From Dinghuibacter silviterrae (GTDB taxonomy: Bacteria; Bacteroidota; Bacteroidia; Chitinophagales; Chitinophagaceae): a DNA stretch of 64,000 nucleotides. Each line of letters opens with the position of its first letter. Positions within the stretch are counted from its first letter, which is position 1. The stretch covers positions 3,472,001-3,536,000 of the forward strand of contig NZ_SODV01000001.1 of NCBI RefSeq assembly GCF_004366355.1. Reading direction: 5' to 3'. Under the pieces are notes generated by a model. The model was not told the DNA's origin. It ran no database searches and saw only the letters and a list, made by a program, of their open reading frames with translations. The position numbers and the translations under genes are program-made. Shown here piece by piece: positions 18,373 to 27,172 of this stretch.

Positions 18373-18409
18373 ACATACCTACATATACCTCGCGTATATG
18401 TAGGTATGT
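18373..18409. terminator. Perfect 16-bp-stem hairpin after collagen-like gene
   Basis: ACATACCTACATATAC, a 5-nt loop (CTCGC), and the exact reverse complement form a 37-nt hairpin beginning 11 bp after the stop of the collagen-like gene. It is A/T-rich and has no following T-run, so it may act as a transcript-end stabiliser or a factor-dependent stop as well as a terminator. The right arm contains the ATG of the small open frame at 18406. Confidence 0.55.
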
Positions 18410-18639
18410 ATGGCAATGAAAGAGAAGAAGAACAAAAGCTCCGTTTTATTGCGTGGTTGCTTTGTTACGGCATGGGGATCGTGTTGATCCTGGGGCTCTT
18501 ATCCCTGCTGTTGTTGGTGTTCACGCGCCGGCATAAAAAGTTACCGTCGGTCCCAGAATGCCGGCGGCTCGATCCCCAGGCTCCGCAGGTACACATAGCC
18601 CTGCCCGCGGTGGTGGATTTCGTTGTCGACGAGGTATAA
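18406..18639 (+). CDS. Possible small single-pass membrane protein (doubtful)
   Basis: The frame encodes 77 residues. Residues 1-45 look like a real small membrane protein: an acidic N-terminus (NEREEEQK), a hydrophobic helix (YGMGIVLILGLLSLLLLVF) and a basic stop (TRRHKK). The rest, however, runs antisense through the 3' end of the DinB gene and has the character of a shadow frame, and the start codon lies inside the hairpin at 18373-18409. It could be a genuine gene whose end overlaps DinB, or a chance frame. This is the only coding candidate in the stretch 18363-18540. Confidence 0.3.
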   Translation: MYGNEREEEQKLRFIAWLLCYGMGIVLILGLLSLLLLVFTRRHKKLPSVPECRRLDPQAPQVHIALPAVVDFVVDEV

Positions 18640-19020
18640 AAGCCCGCCGTATACCGGTCCTTCGTACGCGTTAAAGATCTTGTCCGTTTCCTGAAACCGG
18701 CCCTCCGGGATCTGCGGCCAAACGGTGTCGATCAGCCTGGTCGTATCGTCCCAAAGGTCCAGGAGGGCTTGTTTTGTGGAAGGGTTGGATGCGCGGTCAT
18801 GACTCCCGAGGCCCTCCCATTGGCGGGTGGCAAAACCCTGTATACCCGGTCTGGCCATGTGGATCATTTCCAATGCCAGGCCGGAAAACGGGCGCATGCC
18901 GCCGACCGAATAGGTGAACAACTGGTCTTCCGGGAAGGCTTCGATCACGCGGCGGGTGAGGCGGCGGTGGCTTTGCCAATGATCCAGGAAGGCGTCGGGG
19001 GTAATAATAACTTGTGCCAT
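18541..19020 (-). CDS. DinB family protein
   Basis: This 159-residue protein has the four-helix DinB fold, recognised by the metal-ligand histidines in LEMIHMARPGI (near 52) and NEIHHRGQGYVYLRSLGI (near 132-136). DinB proteins in Bacteroidota are thiol- or DNA-damage-related transferase-like proteins, with the exact reaction usually unknown. No signal peptide is present, so it is cytoplasmic, in contrast to the second DinB protein at 57814. It lies 52 bp downstream of the two double-glycine peptide genes on the same strand; a weak stem (TGACA, 6 nt, TGTCA) separates them, so co-transcription is possible but not shown. Confidence 0.85.
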   Translation of the reverse strand: MAQVIITPDAFLDHWQSHRRLTRRVIEAFPEDQLFTYSVGGMRPFSGLALEMIHMARPGIQGFATRQWEGLGSHDRASNPSTKQALLDLWDDTTRLIDTVWPQIPEGRFQETDKIFNAYEGPVYGGLLYLVDNEIHHRGQGYVYLRSLGIEPPAFWDRR

Positions 19021-19072
19021 TTGTTTTTTTTACAAAGAAAATGGCACTTGTGACAGCCTTATGTCAGCAACT

Positions 19073-19228
19073 TTATCCGTTGCAAAGAACGTAATAGCAA
19101 ACCCCGTTGATGCAGGTGAAGCCATGCACCAGGATGCCATTGCAATGCAATGGGCACGACTCTATCGTCGAACAGGTTTGCAGGCCGCCCTTGATGGCTT
19201 TCATGTCGTTTTTTGTGAGGATTTCCAT
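19073..19228 (-). CDS. Double-glycine leader six-cysteine peptide (copy 2)
   Basis: This 51-residue peptide starts at ATG 19228. The first 15 residues, MEILTKNDMKAIKGG, form a bacteriocin-type double-glycine leader; the 36-residue core after GG holds six cysteines spaced C-x5-C-x3-C-x9-C-x4-C-x4-C. The neighbour at 19246 has the same leader pattern and exactly the same cysteine spacing, although most other core residues differ, which is strong evidence of selection on the peptide. Known double-glycine leaders are cut and exported by C39-peptidase ABC transporters. No such transporter or modifying enzyme lies in this window. The core could be a disulfide-bonded toxin, signal or surface peptide. 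It is 17 bp downstream of copy 1, in one transcript. Confidence 0.8.
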   Translation of the reverse strand: MEILTKNDMKAIKGGLQTCSTIESCPLHCNGILVHGFTCINGVCYYVLCNG

Positions 19229-19245
19229 GGCTTGTGTTTACATGG

Positions 19246-19398
19246 TTAGGGACAAATGATGTACTTGCAAACACCGCTTTCGCAGATATACCCCTCGACG
19301 AGGTTACCGGTACAATAGTCCGGGCAATCGGTGGTGACCTTACAGGGGTAGTATCCCCCGATGATCCCTTTCATTTCTTTTTTGGTTAGGAGTTCCAT
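19246..19398 (-). CDS. Double-glycine leader six-cysteine peptide (copy 1)
   Basis: This 50-residue peptide starts at ATG 19398. The leader MELLTKKEMKGIIGG matches the LTKxEMKxIxGG pattern typical of Bacteroidota bacteriocin/RiPP-type precursors. The 35-residue core has six cysteines with spacing C-x5-C-x3-C-x9-C-x4-C-x4-C, identical to the paralogue downstream; shared core residues also include a Gly-Val before the fifth cysteine (SGVC, NGVC). The hydrophobic core end (KYIICP) could pack against a membrane. A likely promoter lies at 19417-19447, separate from the RND operon that ends at 19455 on the same strand. Cleavage after Gly15 and disulfide pairing are inferred from the family pattern. 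Confidence 0.82.
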   Translation of the reverse strand: MELLTKKEMKGIIGGYYPCKVTTDCPDYCTGNLVEGYICESGVCKYIICP

Positions 19399-19416
19399 AT
19401 AAATGAATTGAGGGGA

Positions 19417-19447
19417 TCAATATAGATCGGTTTCCTTACCCTTGCAA
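19417..19447 (-). promoter_or_regulatory. Likely promoter of the double-glycine peptide pair
   Basis: On the minus strand TTG (19447-19445), a 20-nt spacer and TATATTGA (19424-19417) fit the Bacteroidota TTG/TAnnTTTG consensus with two mismatches in the second box. The ATG at 19398 is 18 bp downstream of the -7 box. This places the start between the RND stop codon and the peptide genes and suggests the peptides are expressed apart from the efflux pump. Confidence 0.45.
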
Positions 19448-19454
19448 TCCGTTT

Positions 19455-22400
19455 TTATACGGACTTTTGCCCCCATTCGTCCCTGGACCGCTTATTCTCC
19501 AGGTGCGACTGCTCGATTTCGTACTCCAGCGCGGGGTCGATGTTTTGCGCCTCCACCCGGCGTTGTTTTTCCATGAGGTCATCATGATGATCCTTGAGCC
19601 AGGCCAGTTGTTTTTTGCCATAAGACAACCGCGTGAACAGTACAAAGAGCACGGGCACGATAAATATGGACAGCAGCGAAGACGCGATCATCCCGCCCAG
19701 GACCGTATACCCGATGGTATTGCGCGCCACGGCCCCCGCGCCGGTGGCCAGTACCAGGGGCATGACGCCGAAAATAAAGGCCATCGAGGTCATGATAATC
19801 GGGCGCAACCGGAGCCGGGCGGCTTCGATGGTGGACCGGATCAGGTCCTCGCCGCGGTCTACGCGGAGTTTGGCGAATTCCACGATCAGGATGGCGTTTT
19901 TCGCCGACAACCCGATCAGGGTGATCAGCCCGATCTGCGCATAGACGTTGTTGGTGAGCCGGGGCACCAGCGTCAGGGCGAGGATGGCGCCAAACGCGCT
20001 GATCGGCACGGCCAGCATCACCGAGAAGGGGACCGACCAGCTTTCGTACAGGGCGGCTAAGAAAAGAAAGACAAAAACGATGGAGAACAGGAAGATGTAT
20101 ACGGTGGTGGACCCTGCCTTGATTTCTTCGTAGCTCAGCCCCGAAAACTCGTAGGTATACCCCTGCGGTAACGCACGCGCGGCCAGGGCTTTGATGTCCT
20201 CGATCCCCTGGCCGGTGCTGTACCCGGGGGGCGTCGAACCGTCGACCTCGGCCGAACGGAAGATGTTAAAGTGCTGGATCAGGGGCGTGGTTTCCGTGGG
20301 TTCGTACCGGATGAGGGTGCTGAGGGGCACCATCTGGCCGACAGAGTTCCGCACGTAGTACTTGTTCATATTGTCGATCAACGCCCGGAAATTGGTATCG
20401 GCCTGTACCACCACGTGAAAGGTCCGGTTGTACAGCGTGAAATTGTTGACAAAAAGACTGCCCATGTACGCCTGCATGGTCGAAAAGACGTCGGTGACGC
20501 TCACCCCGAGCTTCATACACTTGTCCCGGTCGACCGTCAGGTTGTACGTCGGCGTATGCGCCCCGTAGTAACTAAAGGCCGAGGAGATGGACGGGATCTT
20601 GTGCGCCTCGGCCACAAACTTCTTGACCACGGTTTCGAACTGGTGGACGTCGTCGGAGGTATTCCCCTGCTGGATCTGCAGGCTGAAACCGGAGGCCTGG
20701 CCGATCCCGCGGATGGGGGGCGGCTGGACGACCTGGATGATGGCGTTCTTGATCCCGGCCTTGGCGATCCGCGCGCGGAGGACGTTCATGATCCCGGGGA
20801 TACGGGTGCTGTCGTCCGTGCGTTGGTCCCACGGTTTGAGCATGACAAAAAACGACCCGTTGTTGGACGTTGCGCCGCCGTTGAGGATGTTAAACCCACT
20901 GATGGCCGCATAGTGACCGACGCCCGGCGTGCCCGATACGATCCCCATCAGCTTGTGCATCACCGCCACCGACTGCGTCGTGGAGGAGGCTTCCGGCAGT
21001 TGGTACGTGACGTACATACGGCCGTCGTCCTCCCCGGGGATAAAACCGGAGGGTTTGTATTTAAACAACAGGTAGGTGCCGGCGCAGATACACACCAGCA
21101 GGATCACCACGTATTTCGATTGACGGATACACCGGCGGACGCCGTTCGCATACCTCCCCGTCATCCGGTCAAATCCGTTATTGAACCAGTCGAAAAACTT
21201 CAGCACGATCCCGCGTTTTTGCGTCTGGAGGTGCGAAGGCCGGAGCAAAAGGGTACAAAGGGCGGGTGTCAGCGACAGCGCGATAAACGCCGAGAAGATG
21301 ACGGAAATGGCAATGGTGATGGCGAACTGCTGGTACAACCGGCCCACGATCCCCGGTATAAAACCCACGGGGACGAATACCGCCGCCAGGATAAGCGCGA
21401 TCGCCACGACAGGGGCCGAGATTTCCTTCATGGCCTGGTACGTCGCTTCCTTCGCCGACATGTGGAAATGGTCGATGTAGTGCTGAACCGATTCCACCAC
21501 GATGATGGCGTCGTCCACCACGATCCCGATCGCCAGTACGAAGCCGAACATCGTCAGCGTATTGATCGTAAAGCCCAGCGGGATAAAGGTGATAAAGGTC
21601 GCCATGATCGACACGGGGATGGCCAGGATCGGGATCAGCGAGGAGCGCCAGTTTTGAAGGAAAAGCAGCACCACGATGGCCACCAGCGCCAGCGCTTTCA
21701 GCAGGGTGCCCAACACTTCCTGCATGGACACCTTAATGATGGTGATGTTCTCGAACGGTACGGCATAGTCTACGTCCGCAGGAAAAGACTTTTTCAACTC
21801 ATCCAGCGCCTTGTAGACGTTGTCCGCGGTCTCCAGGGCGTTGCTGCCCGGGGTCTGGTACACCATCAGGGTGGAGCTCCGGTGGCCGTCCATAAAGGCG
21901 TTGCTCGAAAAGGTGAACTTTCCCAGCTCGACCCGCGCGACGTCCTTGAGGTAGACGATCCGGGAGGAATCGGGATTGCTTTTGACCACCACTTTCTCGA
22001 ACTGCTCCGGTTTGCTGAGCATGCCGTTGACGAGGATGGAGTATTCGTGCGACTGGCTGTTGGGTTGGGGCGGCGCGCCCACGGACCCGGCCGCGAGGTA
22101 TTCGCTCTGGTTCTTCAGCGCGCTGACGACATCCGTGGGGGTTAGGCTGTAGCTGGCCATTTTGTTGGGGTCCATCCACACGCGCATGCTAAAGTTGTCG
22201 GTACGCGCCTGTACGTCACCCACCCCCGGTACCCGGAGCAGGGCGTCTTCTATAAAGACGCTGGTATAGTTGTCTAAGAAGGTAATGTTGTGCGACGCCT
22301 TGGGGGAGTACACCGCCACCATCATCAGCATGCTCGGGTTGCGCGCGCGGACGGTCATCCCCAGGGCGCTGACCACCGACGGCAGCAGGGGCGTGGCGAT

Positions 22401-22739
22401 GTTTTTCCGGTTCTGGACGTTCAGGGCCGCGATGTGCACGTCGGTCCCCACGTTAAAGGTCACCGAAATATTGACCCCGCCGGAGTTGGTGCTCGTGCTT
22501 TGCATATACTCCATCCCCGGGGACCCGTTGACCTGTTCCTCGATGGGGATGGCCACGGTCTGTTCGACCGTCTGGGCGTCCGCCCCCGTATACTGCCCGC
22601 TGATCGATACGCTCGGCGGGGTGATGTCGGGATACTGGTCCACCGCCAGGTTGAGCATGGCGATCAACCCCGTGATCACCAACACGACGGAGATCACGAT
22701 CGCGGTTACCGGCCTTTTGATGAACGTATTGGCGATCAT
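19455..22739 (-). CDS. RND efflux transporter, HAE1 family (second of two in operon)
   Basis: This 1,094-residue inner-membrane proton antiporter has the full RND layout of twelve helices and two large periplasmic loops. The N-terminus MIANTFIKRPVTAIVISVVL is typical. Proton-relay residues are present: the VDDAI Asp pair in helix 4 (GIVVDDAIIVVESVQHYID) and the helix 10 Lys (LIGLSAKNAILIVEFAK). A C-terminal charged tail of about 50 residues is longer than usual. It overlaps the preceding RND gene by 4 bp. Two distinct RND subunits after one adaptor recall MdtB/MdtC, which form a heterotrimer; here both keep the relay residues. Likely substrates are drugs, dyes or bile-like compounds. Confidence 0.95.
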   Translation of the reverse strand: MIANTFIKRPVTAIVISVVLVITGLIAMLNLAVDQYPDITPPSVSISGQYTGADAQTVEQTVAIPIEEQVNGSPGMEYMQSTSTNSGGVNISVTFNVGTDVHIAALNVQNRKNIATPLLPSVVSALGMTVRARNPSMLMMVAVYSPKASHNITFLDNYTSVFIEDALLRVPGVGDVQARTDNFSMRVWMDPNKMASYSLTPTDVVSALKNQSEYLAAGSVGAPPQPNSQSHEYSILVNGMLSKPEQFEKVVVKSNPDSSRIVYLKDVARVELGKFTFSSNAFMDGHRSSTLMVYQTPGSNALETADNVYKALDELKKSFPADVDYAVPFENITIIKVSMQEVLGTLLKALALVAIVVLLFLQNWRSSLIPILAIPVSIMATFITFIPLGFTINTLTMFGFVLAIGIVVDDAIIVVESVQHYIDHFHMSAKEATYQAMKEISAPVVAIALILAAVFVPVGFIPGIVGRLYQQFAITIAISVIFSAFIALSLTPALCTLLLRPSHLQTQKRGIVLKFFDWFNNGFDRMTGRYANGVRRCIRQSKYVVILLVCICAGTYLLFKYKPSGFIPGEDDGRMYVTYQLPEASSTTQSVAVMHKLMGIVSGTPGVGHYAAISGFNILNGGATSNNGSFFVMLKPWDQRTDDSTRIPGIMNVLRARIAKAGIKNAIIQVVQPPPIRGIGQASGFSLQIQQGNTSDDVHQFETVVKKFVAEAHKIPSISSAFSYYGAHTPTYNLTVDRDKCMKLGVSVTDVFSTMQAYMGSLFVNNFTLYNRTFHVVVQADTNFRALIDNMNKYYVRNSVGQMVPLSTLIRYEPTETTPLIQHFNIFRSAEVDGSTPPGYSTGQGIEDIKALAARALPQGYTYEFSGLSYEEIKAGSTTVYIFLFSIVFVFLFLAALYESWSVPFSVMLAVPISAFGAILALTLVPRLTNNVYAQIGLITLIGLSAKNAILIVEFAKLRVDRGEDLIRSTIEAARLRLRPIIMTSMAFIFGVMPLVLATGAGAVARNTIGYTVLGGMIASSLLSIFIVPVLFVLFTRLSYGKKQLAWLKDHHDDLMEKQRRVEAQNIDPALEYEIEQSHLENKRSRDEWGQKSV

Positions 22740-25700
22740 TGTAGTTCTTTTGCCTTTTGGATCTCAAATTCAAGCGCGGGATCAATTTCCTGTGCCTCCA
22801 CCCTGCGCGCCTTTTCCTTCAAATCCTCATGGTGTTCTTTGAGCCATTGCAATTTTTCTTTGCCGTAGGAGGCCTTGGTGATCAGTACAAACAAAACGGG
22901 CACGACGAAAATCGCGATCGTCGACGCCGCGGTCATCCCGCCCAGCACCGTAAAGCCGATGGTCCGCCGTGCCACCGCGCCCGCGCCCGTGGCCAGGACC
23001 AGCGGCATGACCCCGAGGATAAACGCCAGCGACGTCATCACGATGGGGCGTAACCGCAGCCGCACGGCCTGCAGGGTAGACTCGATGACGTCTTCCCCCA
23101 GGTCCACGCGGACCTTGGCGAACTCCACGATCAGGATGGCGTTTTTGGCCGCCAGGCCGATCAGCGTGATCAACCCGATCTGCGCATAGACGTTGTCCGT
23201 GAGGCTGGGGACGAAAAACAGGGTCAGGATGGCCCCAAAGGCGCCGATGGGCACCGCCAGCAGGACCGAGAAGGGCACCGACCAGCTTTCGTACAAGGCC
23301 GCCAGGAACAGGAAGACAAAGGTGATGGAGAAAAGGAAGATATACGTGGTCATCGACCCCGCCTTGATTTCCTCGTAGCTCAGCCCCGAGAATTCGTACG
23401 CATAACCCTGGGGCAGGAGGGTATCCGCCGTGGCCTTGAGGGCCGCGATGGCGTCCTCGGTGCTGTACCCCGGGGTGGACGCGCCGTCGATTTCCGCGGA
23501 ACGGAAGATGTTGAAGTGCGAGATCAGGGGCGCCGTCTCGGTGGGATGATAGGTGATCAGCGTCCCCAGGGGCAGCATGTTCCCCACGGAGTTCCGCACA
23601 TAATACTTGTTCATGTCCGTCACCATCGTCCGGAAAGCCGTATCCGCCTGCACCACCACGTGGAAAGTGCGGTTGTAGGTCGTAAAGTCGTTGATGTACA
23701 GGCTGCCCATAAATGCCTGTATCGTGGTAAACACGTCGTTGATGTTCACCCCGAGCTTTTCGCACTTGTCCCGGTCGACGTCCACATTATAGCTGGGCGT
23801 ATGCGAAGAGTAAAACGAATACGCCCCGGTGATCGCCTTGTTTTTGTTGACCTCCGTGACAAACCGGTTGACCACGTTTTCAAAGGCGTGCAGGTCGTCC
23901 TGGGTATTGCGTTGCTCGATCTGGAAGCTAAACCCGACGGTCGCGCCGACCCCCGGGATAGGGGAGGGCTGTATCACCTCGACGTTCGCCCCCTTGATCC
24001 CCGCGTCCGCGATGCGGTTGCGCAGCACCGTCATGATCCCCGGTACGCGTTCGTCGTCGGTGGTCCGTTGTTCCCAGGGTTGCAACTGGATATAGATGGT
24101 GCCGCAGTTGGAATTGGACGCGTTGTTGATCACGTTCAACCCCGACAGGGCCGCGTAGTGCGCCACCCCGGGCGTGCTCTCCACGACCTTCATGATCCGG
24201 TTCATGGTGGATACCGACTGGGCCGTGGACGAGGCCGGCGGCAACTGGTACGTGACATACAGGTTCCCGTCGTCCTCCGAGGGGATAAAACCCGTGGGCT
24301 TTTTCTCAAACAGGTAAATGGCCGCTCCGCACACACACACCAGCAGGATGAGGATATAGCGGGCGTGGTGGATGCTTTTTTGCACCCCCCGCCCATACCG
24401 ATGGGTCAACCCGTCGAACCATGTGTTGAACTTGTAGAAAAGCTTGTTCAACCCCTTGGCCTCTTTTTTGATTTTGGTTGGTTTTAAGAGCAATGAGCAA
24501 AGGGCAGGGGTAAGCGATAAGGCGATAAAGGCGGAGATCATCACCGAAATGGCGATGGTGATGGCAAACTGCTGGTACAACCGGCCCACGATCCCGGGGA
24601 TAAAGCCCACGGGCACGAATACCGCCGCTAAGATCAGCGCGATCGCCACCACGGGCGCCGAGATGTCCTTCATGGCGCGGTACGTCCCCTCCTTCGCCGA
24701 CATACCCTCTTCATCGATATAGTGCTGGACCGCCTCCACCACGATGATGGCGTCGTCCACCACGATCCCGATCGCCAGCACAAAGCCAAACATCGTCAGG
24801 GTATTGATCGTAAAACCGAGGGGGATAAAGAAGCAAAAAGTACCAAAGATCGACACGGGGATCGCCAGGACCGGGATCATCGTGGACCGTAAGTTTTGGA
24901 GGAAAAGAAAAACCACGATCGCCACCAGCCCGAGCGTCAGCAGCAGCGTGTTGACCACGTCCGACATCGACACCTTCACCACGGTCACCGATTCAAAGGG
25001 CACCGAGTACTCCACGTCCGCCGGGAAAAACTGCCGCAACTGCGCCAATTCGTTGTACACCCCTTGCGCCGTTTTCAACGCATTGCTGCCCGGCGCCTGG
25101 TAGATCTGCAGATAGCTGGCCCTGATCCCGTCCACAAAGGAATTGGAAGCAAAAGTAAATTTCCCCAATTCGACCCGCGCCACGTCTTTCAGGAATACCA
25201 GGGAGCCGGTATCGGGCGCATTCTTGACGATGATGTTTTCAAATTCCGACACCTTGCTCAAACGGCCGTTTACCAGGATGCCGATCTCGTACGTCTGGGA
25301 CGGCGCCTGGGGCGGTACCCCCGCCGAACCCGCCGCCACCTGGACGTTCTGGGCGTTCAGGGCGTTGATGATGTCCTGGGCGGTGAGGCCGTAGCTCGCC
25401 ATCTTTTGCGGGTTCATCCACACCCGCATGCTGAAGTCGTCCGTAAACCGGTTGATGGTCCCCACCCCCGGCACACGCAAAAGGGCGTCCTGGACGAAGA
25501 TGTTGGTATAGTTGTCCAGAAAAGTAATGTTGTGCGACAAATGCGGCGAATAAATCGCCACCATCATCAACATGCTGGGGTTCACCGCGCGGACGATCAG
25601 CCCCAGCCGGCTCGCCACCGTGGGGACCAGCGGTTGTGCGATGGACACCCGGTTTTGCACGTCCAGCGCCGCCACGTCGATGTTTGTCCCAATGTCAAAC

Positions 25701-25981
25701 GTGACGTTCATCGTCATCTGCCCGTTGTTGGTGCTGTTGCTTTGCATGTACTCCATGCCCGGCGAGCCGTTCACCTGTTCTTCAATGGGCGTGGCCACCG
25801 TTTGTTCCACGGTCTGCGCATCCGCCCCCGTAAACTGACCCGTCACCTGTACCACCGGGGGCGTAATGTCCGGGTACTGGTCGATGGGCAGGTTGAGGAT
25901 ACAGATCGATCCTGTCAGCACCAGCACAATAGAGATCACGATTGCCGTGACCGGCCGCTTGATAAACGTATTGGCAATCAT
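22736..25981 (-). CDS. RND efflux transporter, HAE1 family (first of two in operon)
   Basis: This 1,081-residue protein is a paralogue of the next gene, sharing most residues in the membrane segments, the N-terminus MIANTFIKRPVTAIVISIVL, the GIVVDDAIIVVEAVQHYIDEEG relay helix (cut here in part) and LIGLAAKNAILIVEFAK. Differences concentrate in the periplasmic porter loops, for example around residues 40-140 and 670-720, where substrates bind. It starts 3 bp after the adaptor gene and overlaps the second RND gene by 4 bp, so adaptor and both pumps are made in step. No repressor gene is adjacent. Confidence 0.95.
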   Translation of the reverse strand: MIANTFIKRPVTAIVISIVLVLTGSICILNLPIDQYPDITPPVVQVTGQFTGADAQTVEQTVATPIEEQVNGSPGMEYMQSNSTNNGQMTMNVTFDIGTNIDVAALDVQNRVSIAQPLVPTVASRLGLIVRAVNPSMLMMVAIYSPHLSHNITFLDNYTNIFVQDALLRVPGVGTINRFTDDFSMRVWMNPQKMASYGLTAQDIINALNAQNVQVAAGSAGVPPQAPSQTYEIGILVNGRLSKVSEFENIIVKNAPDTGSLVFLKDVARVELGKFTFASNSFVDGIRASYLQIYQAPGSNALKTAQGVYNELAQLRQFFPADVEYSVPFESVTVVKVSMSDVVNTLLLTLGLVAIVVFLFLQNLRSTMIPVLAIPVSIFGTFCFFIPLGFTINTLTMFGFVLAIGIVVDDAIIVVEAVQHYIDEEGMSAKEGTYRAMKDISAPVVAIALILAAVFVPVGFIPGIVGRLYQQFAITIAISVMISAFIALSLTPALCSLLLKPTKIKKEAKGLNKLFYKFNTWFDGLTHRYGRGVQKSIHHARYILILLVCVCGAAIYLFEKKPTGFIPSEDDGNLYVTYQLPPASSTAQSVSTMNRIMKVVESTPGVAHYAALSGLNVINNASNSNCGTIYIQLQPWEQRTTDDERVPGIMTVLRNRIADAGIKGANVEVIQPSPIPGVGATVGFSFQIEQRNTQDDLHAFENVVNRFVTEVNKNKAITGAYSFYSSHTPSYNVDVDRDKCEKLGVNINDVFTTIQAFMGSLYINDFTTYNRTFHVVVQADTAFRTMVTDMNKYYVRNSVGNMLPLGTLITYHPTETAPLISHFNIFRSAEIDGASTPGYSTEDAIAALKATADTLLPQGYAYEFSGLSYEEIKAGSMTTYIFLFSITFVFLFLAALYESWSVPFSVLLAVPIGAFGAILTLFFVPSLTDNVYAQIGLITLIGLAAKNAILIVEFAKVRVDLGEDVIESTLQAVRLRLRPIVMTSLAFILGVMPLVLATGAGAVARRTIGFTVLGGMTAASTIAIFVVPVLFVLITKASYGKEKLQWLKEHHEDLKEKARRVEAQEIDPALEFEIQKAKELQ

Positions 25982-25984
25982 AAG

Positions 25985-27163
25985 TTATCTCCCCTTACCG
26001 CCCGTTGCTGCGGGCGCTGCTTTGTTCGCCGTCGTGATGGGTGACCCGTCGTGGATAGACTGGACCCCGTCAACAACGATCTTGTCGCCTTCCTGTATAC
26101 CTGATTCGACGATGACGTTCGGGCCGATGGTTTGGCCGAGGGTCACCTTGACCTGGATGGAGCGGAGACGCGCGTGCGCTGTGTCGCTGCCGCCGGCCTG
26201 CGCCTTATACACCGTGTCCTTCGCCACATACAGGAAGTACTCGCCCATTTGCTCCACCACCGCCTTCGCCGGCACCACCAGCTTCGGCGTCAGTTCCTGG
26301 TTGTGCACCCGTATCACGCAGCTCATCCCCGCCCGCAGCGCAAACTTCGGGTTCGGGAATTCCACGCGGATCCGGATCGTCCCCGTTTGCGGGTCCACCG
26401 CCCGGTCGATGACCGAGATCCGCCCCACGTGCGGGTATACCGTGTGGTCCGGCAATATGATCGTAAACAGCGAATCGATGTCTTGCTGTTTGTGTTCCTT
26501 CAGGTCCTCGAAGTGCCCCAACTGGGCTTCGTTGATCAGGAAGTCCACCCCCATCGGGTCGTCCGTGGACACCGTATTGAGGATCGTCGTCCCCACCGTC
26601 ACCGTATTCCCCAGCTTGACCTGGCTAAACCCGATCGTCCCGTCAAACGGCGCCCGGATGATCGAATACGTCAGATTGGTTTCGGCCGTTTTCACCGCCT
26701 GTTCCGCCGCCGCCGTCTGGTTCTTGGCATTCTGCAGCGCGATCACCGCATGGTCCAGGGTCTGCTTCGCCACCGCGTTATAGGTGTTCAGGTACTGGTA
26801 CCGGTCCGCGTCCTGCTGCGCCTGCACCTGGTTGCCCTGGGCCACCTTCAGGTTCGCCTGCGCCTGGTCCACCGCCGCCGTATACAGACGTTCGTCAATC
26901 TCATACAGCTTTTGACCCTTCGCCACGTGCTGGCCTTCCGTAAAGAAGATCCCCGTGACATACCCCTGCACCTGGCCCCTCAGGTCCACAGCGCTCAATG
27001 CCGCCATCGTGGCGGGTATCTTGTCGTAATACAAAACGCCCTGCGGTTTTACCGTGATCAGGTTCACCGGGACGCTATTGTCCCCCGCGGGCTTTGTTTG
27101 ACTGTTGCAGCTAAGAAGGGCCAGGCTGGTCAGCAAGGCTCCGCTCAATACCACTTTTTGCAT
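25985..27163 (-). CDS. Periplasmic adaptor (membrane fusion) lipoprotein of RND pump
   Basis: This 392-residue protein has a lipoprotein signal (LLTSLALLSCN, Cys19). It then shows the adaptor order: lipoyl half (DLRGQVQGYVTGIFFTEGQHV, near 62-82), alpha-helical hairpin (about 95-165, AQANLKVAQGNQVQAQQD), second lipoyl half (IIRAPFDGTIGF), beta-barrel (GRISVIDRAVDPQTGTIRIRVEFPN, in part) and membrane-proximal domain. The C-terminus is low complexity (AAPAATGGKGR). It connects the TolC-like channel encoded 9 bp upstream with the RND pumps encoded 3 bp downstream. Confidence 0.95.
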   Translation of the reverse strand: MQKVVLSGALLTSLALLSCNSQTKPAGDNSVPVNLITVKPQGVLYYDKIPATMAALSAVDLRGQVQGYVTGIFFTEGQHVAKGQKLYEIDERLYTAAVDQAQANLKVAQGNQVQAQQDADRYQYLNTYNAVAKQTLDHAVIALQNAKNQTAAAEQAVKTAETNLTYSIIRAPFDGTIGFSQVKLGNTVTVGTTILNTVSTDDPMGVDFLINEAQLGHFEDLKEHKQQDIDSLFTIILPDHTVYPHVGRISVIDRAVDPQTGTIRIRVEFPNPKFALRAGMSCVIRVHNQELTPKLVVPAKAVVEQMGEYFLYVAKDTVYKAQAGGSDTAHARLRSIQVKVTLGQTIGPNVIVESGIQEGDKIVVDGVQSIHDGSPITTANKAAPAATGGKGR

Positions 27164-27172
27164 AGTAATGTT

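Noticed and set aside
19061-19249. 62- and 71-residue frames over the small peptide region
   Set aside because: These plus- and minus-strand frames are out of frame with the two double-glycine peptides, which have leader and cysteine conservation that the others lack.
20271-22145. 624-residue open frame on the plus strand
   Set aside because: It is antisense to the second RND pump and rich in Arg/His/Asp, as expected of a shadow frame in high-GC DNA.
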